From: Agaricus subrufescens
Lineage: Eukaryota; Basidiomycota; Agaricomycetes; Agaricales; Agaricaceae
Length of the DNA: 64,000 nt
NCBI GenBank assembly: GCA_029945375.1
Contig: CM057057.1
Span: 5,952,001 to 6,016,000 of the forward strand
Direction of reading: 5' to 3'
The notes beneath the pieces were generated by a model. The model was not told the DNA's origin. It saw only the letters and a list, made by a program, of their open reading frames with translations, and did no database searches. The position numbers and the translations under genes were made by a program. This document shows positions 12,124 to 21,844 of this stretch, in pieces; the stretch's first letter is position 1; each line of letters begins with the position of its first letter.

Positions 12124-12397
12124 AGACATCACTCTGTGCTGCTGTCACTAGCTAGGGTGCTGCGTCAGTAGGGGTGAAGAAGAGAACTAGACATTTAAGC
12201 AATGTATATCTTTATGCAACCTGGGAACTCACATTTGTGTGAAGAAGTTCATACTAGTGACAGCAATCATGGGGGAGGGCTGGGGGAAGTGAGGAATGAG
12301 AATGAGGATGGGATGAGAGAGTTTGGGCCTCTGCCTACCCAGATTATTCCTCCTCAGGCATCAACAGGACCAGGCATACCTGGTATAACACTGTCAT

Positions 12398-12789
12398 GAT
12401 CCAATAGCAAAGCCTTTTGATTTGGGGAGGTGCTTCACACAGTGGGCAGGAGCTGGGTTATGATTGAATCTCCCAAGGTAGGAGACAGCATAGGCAATGT
12501 CGGGATGAGTCATGGTGGTGAGATACTGCAGGGCACCTACAGCAGAGAGATAAGGAACTGTTTTCATCTCAGCCTGCTCCTCGAGAGAGGGCACAATGTC
12601 GGAGAGCTCAGAACCTGGTGCAAGTGGAGTGGAAAGGGAGTTGGAATTATCCATATGGAATCGTTCTAGCAGCTCCTTGATGTAGTACTCCTGTGAGAGC
12701 AAAATAGTGTGCCTAGAACGGTCCTGCTTCACCTCAATACCCAGTAGCAGAGTGGTAGACCCAAGATCTCACAGTTTGAAGTGCCTAGA
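12398..12789 (-). pseudogene. Copia reverse transcriptase fragment (minus strand)
   Basis: The minus-strand translation contains ILLSQEYYIKELLERFHMD, SALGAL-type residues as AVGALQYL and HPDIAYAVSYLGRF, matching the RT/RNase H connection of the copia elements further right. It is truncated at both ends: the left end meets unrelated DNA near 12398, and the right end is cut by the plus-strand LTR at 12790. One short stretch near 12430 is deleted and frameshifted relative to the copy at 36.7 kb. An old fragment into which copia F jumped. Confidence 0.8.
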
Positions 12790-13106
12790 TGTTAGAATGC
12801 CCAAAGCATTCAGTTATTGGAGTGACTGGTTAATTTGTTTTGTGTATATCTCAACTTAGAGTACAGCGGACACTTCCGCTCACATGATAGATTAGTCAGT
12901 GCATGTTGAACTTGCCTGTGGACGACTTAGAAGTCTTTAGCTTCTTATACTTGTCCACAGGTGAGCAATCTCTTTGTATTGTTGTTATAGCTTCTTATAC
13001 TTGTTCACAGATTAACTGTGCTAATACTAGCTCAATTCTTATCAGATTGGCTCAATACTAGCATTGTTAGGATTGCCACTGCGAACTCTATGTTCCACTT
13101 CCAACA
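12790..13106 (+). repeat. Copia F 5' LTR, 317 bp
   Basis: Starts TGTTAGAATG and ends TTCCAACA, followed directly by the primer-binding-like GGTTATGGGCCCC. Length equals that of the other LTRs of this family (50774-51090, 59457-59773, 62241-62557). It is the most diverged of them. No 3' LTR of this copy remains in the window. Confidence 0.9.
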
Positions 13107-13239
13107 GGTTATGGGCCCCAGCTTCTAATGACCTACAAATTGATTTTTCTTTCTTCAACCATCTTCAACTCAACTCCTACTCTCTCCCTTCCCTCCTCCC
13201 TCAAGCTATTTCGCTTCTCCTGCCCTCATTTTTGCTCAT

Positions 13240-14420
13240 ATGGCTTCAGGTTTGCCAGCATTTGTCAAGCTCAATGGGGAGAACTATGCCACGTGGTCCG
13301 GCAAGATGGAGGCCTGGCTACGTGCCTCTGGCCTATGGAGACTTGTTTCAGGCAAGCAAAGTGCTCCCTCCATTCCCTCTTCCCCTACTCCCCAGGATTT
13401 TGCTTCCCAGTCACTCTGGGAGGATAAACTCGACAAGGCAGCTGGCTGGCTGTATCTTATGGTTGAAGAAGACCAAATGGTGCATTTTGCAGGCATCCAG
13501 GACAATCCAATCAGGATGTGGGCTGCTCTGGAGGCTGTACATTGTCAGAAGAAGGCTGGAATGCAGTTCAATGCCTATGATGAGCTGTTCAGCATCCGAA
13601 AACTCGAAGAGGAGTCACTCCAATTGCTTATAAACTATGTAGAGGGCTGCAAATGTCGTCTAAAGGAGCTCAGACTGGACAAATTCACTTTAGAGCAGCT
13701 GGATGATGAGCTGGCCTCTATGGCACTCATTAGGGCGCTCCCGGACGAGTTTTTGGCCTTCACATCGTCTCTTTTGCTTATGGACAAGCTGGATAAGACT
13801 ACCATCCATCAGGCCTTCGTTACAGAGGATATCCAGCGAAGGAAACGTGCTCAGGACGCCTTGGGAGGCTCCCAGGCCCTAGCAGCGCGTTCTGGCTTCA
13901 AAAACGCGTCGGAGACCTGCGATTTCTGTGGGAGGACCGGTCACAAGGTGGCTAACTGCTGGACGTTCGAAAAAGCGAAGAAACGCGCTCAGGAGGACGC
14001 TCAGAAGCCCAGAACTCGAGGAAACAAGGCCAACAAGGCCCAGGACAGCTCCAATGACTCCCCCACCGCTTCTGGAAGCTCTAGCTCGACTCCTGGTGCC
14101 GAAAAAGCGCAGAGAGTTCGAGAATTTGCTGGAAATGCAAGTGCTCCCTCCCCTACCTCTTCCCCTTCGCTCTCTGCCCCCCTGCAGCTCGATGCTGACT
14201 TCCACTGGCTTGCAGATACAGGGGCCACTTCTCATATGACCCCCCACAAGCATTGGTTCAAATCCTACTCCCCCCATCGCATTCCCATTTGATTAGCTGA
14301 TAATTCAGTTGTCTACTCTGCTGGGGTGGGGTCTGTGGTCTTTGAGCCAGTTTTGAGCAAAAAAGTGGCTAGAGTGGTTGAGTTTACTAGAGTTTTGCAT
14401 GTTCCTGCTCTCTGGAGCAA
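13240..14420 (+). pseudogene. Copia F gag-protease, 3' truncated
   Basis: ATG 13240 opens Gag (MASGLPAFVKLNGENY), with a UBN2-type Gag region, a CCHC zinc knuckle CDFCGRTGHKVANC (about 13915-13960) and the start of the aspartic protease (DTGATSHM, about 14215-14240). The frame stops at TGA 14290-14292, where copies B, C and D have an arginine codon; downstream sequence stays in frame to 14420. There an ORF1-type retroposon interrupts it and the rest of pol is absent. Copia A carries the same TGA at the same place. Confidence 0.85.
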
Positions 14421-15410
14421 ACACCACTTCTTGACTTCTTACCACCACCTTCCTCTTTTGGATGTCTCAGTGGTTTAGACGTTAGGTAGCATTACATTGT
14501 ACTACACAGCAACTAGCTATGGATACACACAACAACTTCAACAATGGTGGCTGGGAGACGGATTCTGACTCCAAGCTGCCCCGCAGACCCCACAGAGATG
14601 TGGAGAAAGCAATTTTGCAGGTGCCTCAAACACCGAAGGCGAGCCGCATTGACAAGATGCACTCACATCTCAAGGCAAAGGGAAAGGCTGGCGGCGCTGG
14701 CTTCTTCTCTCCCCCAACCCCTGACACTCCCATCCCAGGTCCCTCCCAAGCTGTGACAACTCCATTGTCATATGCATCTGGGATCTGACTACCCCGGTCC
14801 GTGGACAACCATCAACCCCCTCCTGCTCCCAACTCTTCTTGCCATTAGCCCAACCAGGCAAGAAGAACTGTCTCACAGCATCAATCGCCACCACGGCTGA
14901 CCTTGTACCTCAGATGAGCCCTGATGCAGACTTCACTGGCTATGCCAGCAAAGTCTTGCATCTCATTTTTAATATTTTGTCAAGTGGTGCTCACAAAAAA
15001 ATTGAGTTTCAGAACATGGCAGGCATCACCTCTTTCGAGACCGCCCTCACCATCATCATTGGCCAGACTGGCGCCACTGCCCCCCTTTCCCCAGTCAAAC
15101 CATCCACCCCCCTCCCACCTTTGACTCCGAGTGCCCCCTCTAGACCCCAGTCCCCGATGGCTGAGGTTGAGCATGAGGCTGCAGCACCTCAGCCGAAGAA
15201 AGTTCAAGTAGAATCGCCCCCCTCTACTCCCAAGAAGACTAGATTTGGAAGGACTCCGGCTGCTCCCACAGCCAAACAAGTTCTCCCAAAACCCATCCTC
15301 AAGGCAAAGCCAGCCACTGTCCCCTCCCTCTCCAAGGCCCCGGCTCCCTCCACTGCCTCTGCTGTCTCCAAGTGTGCTCCGGCACACAAGGGGAAGCACA
15401 CATTGCACGC
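14421..15410 (+). pseudogene. ORF1-only LINE-type retroposon, 5' part, broken
   Basis: Starts with the family head CACTTCTTGACTTCTTACCAC. ATG 14519 opens MDTHNNFNNGGWETDSD, clearly related to ORF1 at 40124. The frame is broken near 14788 (stop) and resumes from about 14839; the Pro/Ala/Ser-rich middle part follows to KGKHTLHA. The gypsy-type LTR at 15411 cuts it before the zinc knuckles. Inserted into copia F. Confidence 0.75.
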
Positions 15411-16796
15411 TGTTACGGCCCCAGCCGTTTTACGCGTGAAAATCTACGTTTAATGTGGCTAGGTGTACGTATTAAGTTTGAGAATGAACAATCGGTCACC
15501 CAGTTAGAGATAAGCTCAGTCGAGGACATGTGTGAAGAGAGGTTGACCTAGGGGACAGTCGAGATTGCATCCGCGATTCCTAGCAGGAAAACCGTACTGC
15601 TAGGGGAAATATAATCGCGTTTGAGGACTTAAAATGGAAGTCTCGAGACTGAGTCTAGGGAGACTTTGCTGGAAATTATCATCGAGGTTGGCTATGGGAT
15701 GGCTCGAGGACTTAGCGGAATGTGGTTCCTTCAGCGGACCTTATGCTAAACCGCATCTATAACTACTACCTGCCTAATAAGGAAAGGGCTAGGAAGTAGA
15801 CGACTTACACATGTCAAGACTGAATTAACCTGAAGCGAGACTGTTGGAATTGTCGGTCGAGACTCTGGATCAGGTGGTAATAGTGATAATCTTGAAGCAA
15901 CTAAAGGCGAGATAGAAGTGTAGTCTAATCGAGGACACCTTATCAACAGGATTATCAGTGGGGGGTGCGCCTTGGGAGTTTCTAGACTAGGGTCTAGGGT
16001 TAGAAGCTCATTAGCCAATGAGGAGTGGAAGATTAGGCAAGTGCGATGTTCGGTCGAGGAGACTGAATAGTCGAGACTGTTGATTGGTGGAGAAAGACGA
16101 GTCGAGGAGACTATACCCATTCAGTACTGGATATGGACTTGGTTATCTGTTTCATATTTGTTTATTTTGTCTCAGTTTTTTATTGTGTATCGTATATAGT
16201 CGCCAGTCAAGGACGAGGTTCGAAATCGAATCTTTGCCCAAGCGCTGTGCGAGTGAAATCGAGTTTGGTTAAACTTCGCAGTGTTCTAAGCATTTCTTAA
16301 GTTCTTTCTCGACTCGGAAGGTCTTGTGTTCTGCTCGAGAGAGTATCTTCACTGGTCTAATAGGATGCGATAGCATTCGGTGCTAGCTCGACTTGTCTTG
16401 CAGTCTGTCTCGAAGCGCGAAGGCAGGTCAAGGCTCTCCGAGTTTGTTGAGGCATCACTAGGGCGGACTCGCTACCCCTCCTAGATAGGTGTCTAACCCA
16501 TCCTATCGAGGACAGTCATCGCGGGTTTAGCCACTCGTTGCGAAGGTTCTAATCAAAACGGCATAGGTCTGGAAGAGGTTTCTATTCAGTCGAGACTTGT
16601 TTCACATTTCTATTCTACCCCTATTTTCATTTAATACTTAATCGAGACGCTTACTTTCACTTTCTTTTTGATTTATTCTCCCCACAAACTGCACTCAAGA
16701 CTCGGTGTAATTCAAAGGGTTGCATTCGCATTCGATTTTATATTTTATATTTTATTTTCCACATTCACACCGATCTAGTCTCTTCAACGTTTAGGA
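15411..16796 (+). mobile_element. Gypsy-type LTR (LTR2) with dense TCGAG motifs
   Basis: Begins TGTTACGGCCCC and ends CACCGATCTAGTCTCTTCA, both like LTR1 at 6258-7593. It contains no coding frame. Short motifs TCGAGGAC or TCGAGACT occur about fifteen to twenty times. Left flank is the ORF1 retroposon (plus strand) and right flank is LINE 1 (minus strand), two unrelated target sites, so the copy appears to be a recombinant between two LTR insertions rather than a simple solo LTR. No 5-bp duplication matches across it. Confidence 0.6.
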
Positions 16797-16909
16797 TATT
16801 GAATTCCTCTGGGATTCCCATGCGAGGGTGTTTGAGTTTGAGCGAGACTAGTGATACGTCCCGGTGTTTGATGATGTCTGATCGTAACATGGGCTTGAAG
16901 ACATTCATG
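16797..16909 (-). pseudogene. LINE 1 ORF2 piece left of the big transposon
   Basis: Minus-strand sequence matches LINE 2 around 49545-49660 (endonuclease region of ORF2, coding for FKP...PEEFN). It is continuous with the LINE fragment at 29907 once the transposon 16918-29898 and one 8-bp duplication are removed. The remainder of ORF2 is missing because LTR2 abuts here. Confidence 0.8.
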
Positions 16910-16917
16910 CGTTTATT

Positions 16918-17813
16918 CACTAGTAGCTAGCACTTTATTCATAATTATTGGGTGTATCCAAAGATGCTATCTTCATAATTCCTGATAACCTTTCATTATC
17001 ATAACTATCCAACCACTCTTCCCATAAAATCTTCATTCATTATATATCCTTCCCATGGATTTCTTCATTCATTGCATATCTTCATAACTATTTCTTCATT
17101 GTTTCAATAGACATCTTCATTCATTGCATATCTTCATAACCATTTTCATTTCATTACCCATCATTTTCCCCATCATTCTGGCCATCAATAGGCAATCAGG
17201 CCATCAAAAGCTAATCTAGGCATCAATCTTGTTCATCAATACATCATTTTTACCATCACCATCACTCCTCCCATCAACAATCCCATCAGTGATTCCATCA
17301 ACAATCCCATCAGTCCCATCAGAGTGGTAGTGCAATAAATGGTTGCTCAATTGCTGGTCATTGGCTGGCTCAATTGTTATGAAACTTTAAATATAATGTA
17401 ATATACATAATAAGTCTATATGTATGCAATATTATGTGGTACTGAGCAGCATATTGCCTGATATGGCAGCGCTTTTCCAGGGCACAAAAAGGGCTGCTGT
17501 GAGCGCATTTCTGGGTTCCCCTGAATGAAATGCACATCGATGGAAAGCCCCTGTTAAGGGCTTTCCAACGAATGTACTTGCGCAATATTTGGTCAAGAAA
17601 TGGGAAGGATATGAGCTGCTCAAATCCCTGGTATAAAAGGAGCTGCTGTAGGTGCAGTTCCTGGCTGTTCTACACAATATTATATGAGCACAAAGCCATG
17701 CAGAAGGGCTTTTAACGAATGTAGTTTGGCAGCCTTTCAAAAGGAAATGGAAGAGATATGATCCAATTACACTTTGATGACAAAAAGGCTGCAGTGAGCG
17801 CACCTGGCAACTA
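16918..17813 (+). repeat. Left terminal inverted repeat
   Basis: Reverse complement of the right end from 29898 down to about 28975. The shared sequence starts at GTAGCTAGCACTTT, just inside slightly different extreme ends (CACTA at left, AGGG at right when read inward). It contains short degenerate repeats around GAATGAAGA on the complementary strand, which differ in number between the two copies. Translations open in both copies are mirror images and not genes. Confidence 0.9.
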
Positions 17814-18187
17814 CACGCCCAACCCCCTGTTAGATTAACTCAACCCTTTTTGAATTGAGCTTACCTTAATATGACTAAGTGATGTCAACTAGACCTGTCA
17901 CTGATAGTAAATGCAGATTTGTAAATAACGGCTTTATTCATTTCTCGTGGACATGGGAAATAGATTACACTTTGGCTGTGTTTGCAATAAGGGACATAAA
18001 GAGTTATTACTAAACGTCAGTCTGGTGGCAGTCAACAGAGAAGCATCGGAGGATGTTAATGGGACATATTAGTCACATTTAATGTTAAAGGCAGGCTGCA
18101 GCGACGCTCAGACAAAGGAAACCAGATATTATGCTCAGTGTGAACTATGTTTGGCAGCCTATATATATCACATACATGCAGTCTATC
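17814..18187. other. Transposon interior, 3' flank of oxygenase gene
   Basis: No gene seen. Sequence 18010-18075 (around CTGGTGGCAGTCAAC) is similar to 21688-21760, which is downstream of the transposase gene, so both minus-strand genes have related 3' flanks. Confidence 0.5.
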
Positions 18188-19941
18188 TTACCGAAAAGCA
18201 ACAAATGATCTCTTGGGCTTGCCAGCCAAGCGCCCTGACCGTCGCAGGGGTGCAGTCTGGAGGGCTGCAACAAGTTCATCAAGCTCGTTAGAACCAGATT
18301 CTCCACTAACTGGATGCTCGCTACTGCCACTAGCTTCCATTTCATCTAGTTCTGCTTTGCTAATAATCCCTGCTCTCCACTTCTTGATTGCATTAACAAC
18401 GCGACTGCCAGTGACAATACATAGGCCACGCTGGTAATAATCCCTTTCTGGGTTAAAGATATTTGGATTGAAAAGGAAAAGACTGGTACCATGCCAGTCT
18501 CTTGGTCGCCATGCAATCAGTGTGCCAGGCGCAGCTTGTATGCAAATGCCATATGAAGATATATAGAAATGACCACCTGCATCAAGGTCTGAAGCAGACG
18601 GATCAAAATAGCGCGATGTGGTGAACAACACTGCCCATTTGTGTGGTTGGTTCTCAAAGTGAATATACCTAGAGAGATCATTCATTAGTTTCAAGGTTGA
18701 AAATTGGTGCATACATAGTGAATAAAGTGCACTGGCAATAGTTTTCAGCCATCACGCCACAAGGTGGTGCAAGCTCAGCTCCATGGAACACAAAATCGGA
18801 GCCACCAACTTCGATATGGTAGGAGCCATTCCCGAGGGCATCTGGCCCCATCTTTCCATTTCCATCCATTCGCACATCGGGCCCAAGAGTTTGGATGAAA
18901 TTACCAAAGTCGTTTATGATGGTGCCAGGAAGGAGAGAGCAAGCCAAGCTCCACAGAACTGCAAAAGCAGAGCTAGCATCATAATTTATTTGCTCATGCA
19001 TTAATGCATTGCTCTTCTGATGCTCAATGTTGCGCACCCATCCAAGCTTTGGTTGGCTGCGTGATCCAGCTGACAAACCCATTTGTGAAATGTGGCCGTG
19101 ATCTTCTTTCTGCAATTCAAAATAAATAGCTGAGATATGTAAGAGTGGCAAACAATATACTTATGCGCGCATTCCTTCTTGTTGAAACTGTTCTCTCTAC
19201 AGCATGATCTGCAAAGCGCACTATCCTTTGATCTCTACAAGCATCGCGTATGACGATCGCTACCAGCTCGCCATTTTCATCTTCAAATTGGGCAGATTCA
19301 TTGGGCCGAAGATCGTGCATCAAGCCAGGTGCACCTGCCAATGAGTCCCATGTCTTTGGGTTATTGAGCTCAAATATACACTTCCGAGGTAGGCAATAGT
19401 CAGGAAGGTCGCGCTCAAGGACAAAGGACATGTTGCGATCATATATCTCTTGTGTTTCCGACACATAGAGTAAGGGTGGGGGAAAGGCTGCCTCGAGGTG
19501 AGTGCACTTTACAAGAGGCACATTGCGAAGGAATGCTTCCTTGTCAATGGTATCGGGATTAAGATTTGACAGGTTAATCAGGCGCCGTTTTTTGTTGGAG
19601 AAGCGAGAAAGTGCAGCGCGGCGCTCCTTAAGCACCTTGTTGAATATTAAAGGGAGGGCATCTTGGTTGCGCCCGGCCCATGACAAGAAATTGCTGACAA
19701 GCTCTGGATGGGGTGGCACCTGGGCAACCTCCTCCCATATGCACCTGGCCCTGGCTGCCACATGCTGATAATTTTCGCTGGTAGGTGAGCCAGCCAACTC
19801 ATCCAAAAGCATTGAATCAGTGGCCATCGCAGTATAAGCCTGGTTCTTCACATCACCAACTCCGATATCGCTGCTCTCATCTTCACTCTGGACAACCACA
19901 CTGGTAGTGGCCTTTGAAGCCAAACGGCGACCGCGAGGCAT
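18188..19941 (-). CDS. TET/JBP-like 2-oxoglutarate/Fe(II) oxygenase candidate
   Basis: Three exons: 19941 to about 19165, about 19110 to 18736, about 18671 to 18188 (stop TAA). The N-terminal part (MPRGRRLASKATTS) is variable. The middle part has GLSAGSRSQPKLGWVRNIEH and the catalytic half has YIHFENQPHKWAV, GGHFYISSYGI and APGTLIAWRPRDWHGTSL. The HxE in YIHFEN and the distal His in WHGTSL would supply the iron ligands of a double-stranded beta-helix oxygenase. This architecture recalls the fungal oxygenases reported as TET/JBP relatives next to KDZ transposons, which oxidise 5-methylcytosine. The C-terminal tail is basic (RRSGRLAGKPKRS). The frame appears intact after splicing. Substrate is inferred only from context and family; another 2OG oxygenase role is possible. 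Confidence 0.6.
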
Positions 19942-21029
19942 AGCAAGGTAGCAGTGTTACTGCAGGGATAGGAGAGCAAGGGGCAGGTGGAGGTGGTGGA
20001 TCGATAAGAACAAATATGCGCAGCAAGTATTGAGCAAGGCGCCAGCAGGCAGGTATGTTATGCATAGTGATACAAAAGTGCTACTATACATTAAGACAAA
20101 TTGTACTATTGAACTCCTACACTAATGCGGCACATATCTCGTATCCTATCTCCAGGCGCAGGGGCAGCCTCCTGCCCACAATAGGCGAAGTGGGATAAGG
20201 GCCATGCTGCGGAGGGGCGAGAGGTTCAAGGTGAGAGGGTGGTCTGCAACCAAGGCAGCAGCCGCAGCCTCTTCGCGCAGATAAGACCCCCTACCCACGA
20301 TCCGCACATAGTGGGTGATAGCTGCAGCCACGGTCCAAGGCAGGTGCAGGGCTGCCAGTGAGGCTAGAGCGCAGAAGTGCGCCATTAGCCAACCCCACGT
20401 TTAAGCGGAGGGCTGCTGCGGGTGGTAGCTGAGACTGCACTCCAAGGTGCGCGTGTGCTTTTGGCTCAAGGGGCGGGGCCGACTGCCAGGCTGGGGCGCA
20501 AGCGCGCACCGCTGGCTAGCCTAGAGTCCAAGCAGGGGGCCGCTGCCTCTTCGCACGAGCTAGACCTCCTGCCCACAAATTGGGCATGGTAGATGGTAGC
20601 TGGGATCGCGCTCCAAGGTGCGCGCGCACTGGGGCTCAAGGGGCAGGGTTGCCAGCTAGGTCAGGCGCAATCGGAAGGCAGCTGGGTCTGCGCGCAAGCC
20701 AATGCTACTGCTTGCGGGGGGGGGGGCACGCTGCGTGGTGGATAGCAGTGGAATGGCAGCTGGGACTTCGTGCAAGTTAGCACTACTTCCTACGAGGTGA
20801 GGTGGACGCGGTGCGCAATGGGTGGTGGCGGAATGGCAGGAGTTAGCGCTACTGCCTGCATGGGGGATGTGGTGTGCGGTGGGCGGTGGCGGATGGCGGC
20901 TGGGACATTGTGCGAGCCTGCGCTATTGTCTATGAGGCGGCCATGGCAAGCAATGAATGAGGGCAGAATGGTGGCTGGGGCATCATGTGAGTGAGTGCCA
21001 CTGCACGCGAGTTGGGTGTGGTGCGCGGT
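19942..21029. repeat. GC-rich region with diverged repeats
   Basis: Between oxygenase start and minisatellites. Recurrent phrases such as CTCAAGGGGC and GGCAGCTGGGA give a diverged repeat pattern. Long frames exist on both strands but are low-complexity and are not proposed as genes. The first 150 bp left part is likely the oxygenase promoter. Confidence 0.5.
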
Positions 21030-21470
21030 GCATGGCAGCAGGTGGGGGCGCGTGGCAGAGACGGGTGTGGTGGGTGGTGGGTGGCGGCAGGTGGGGGCGC
21101 ATGGCAGAGATGGGCATGGTGCGCAGTGGGTGGCAGTAGGTGGGGGCGCGTGGCAGAGAGGGGCGCCGTGCAGGTGGGGGCGCATGGCAGAGATGGGCAT
21201 GGTGCGCAGTGGGTGGCAGTAGGTGGGGGCGCGTGGCAGAGAGGGGCGCCGTGCAGGTGGGGGCGCATGGCAGAGACGGGCGCCATGCGCAGTAGGTGGC
21301 GGCAGGTGGGGGCGCATGGCAGAGGCGGGCGCCGTGCAGGTGGGAGCACATGGCAGAGATGGGTGCCACGCGCGGTGGGTGGCAGTAGGTGGGGGCGTGC
21401 GGCAGAGATGGGCGCTGTGCATGGCGGGTGGCAGCAGGTGGGTGCGCGTGGCAGCAGGTGGAGGTGGGTA
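21030..21470. repeat. GC-rich minisatellite, about 49-bp unit
   Basis: Tandem, imperfect units around GTGGGGGCGCATGGCAGAGA, roughly nine to ten copies, with some units carrying an extra GGCGCCGTGCAG variant. Rich in CpG. Frames open in all six directions here are repeat artefacts. Confidence 0.85.
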
Positions 21471-21514
21471 GCGACGTGCGTGGCAGAGACAAGCGCGTGC
21501 CGCTTATGTTATCC

Positions 21515-21690
21515 AGTGCGCGTGCCTTCAAACGGTGGTGCGCGACGCGCGACGCGTGTGCCTTCAAATGGTGGTGCGCGACGCGCGGCGCGTGTGCCTT
21601 CAAATGGTGGTGCGTGACGCGCAGCGTGTGTGCCTTCAAATGGTGGTGCACGGCACGCGACGCGCGTGCCTTCAAATGGTGGTGCGCATA
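21515..21690. repeat. CpG-dense minisatellite, about 40-bp unit
   Basis: Four to five tandem copies built on GTGCCTTCAAATGGTGGTGC followed by a variable GCGACGCG run. Lies between the 3' flank of the transposase gene and the larger minisatellite. Confidence 0.85.
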
Positions 21691-21844
21691 TTTATTACTA
21701 AGCATTGGTCTGGTGGCGATCACCAGAGAAACTTTGGAGGATGCTGGTGGGACATTTTAGGATGCATTTATTTGCGCCTTGTTCATTTAGATGCTCAAGG
21801 TGTAAGAAATGTCCTATTTCAAAGATAGATACAAATTGCATATT

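Noticed and set aside
17370..17803. Cys-rich frames in the TIRs (also at 28965-29416)
   Set aside because: They occur as mirror copies in both TIRs, with no start context or domain, and are explained by the inverted repeat.
20790..21723. Long frames of 200-250 codons on both strands (Cys/His/Pro- or Gly/Arg-rich)
   Set aside because: They are open in several frames at once because the DNA is a GC-rich tandem repeat; composition is repetitive and no start or domain is convincing.
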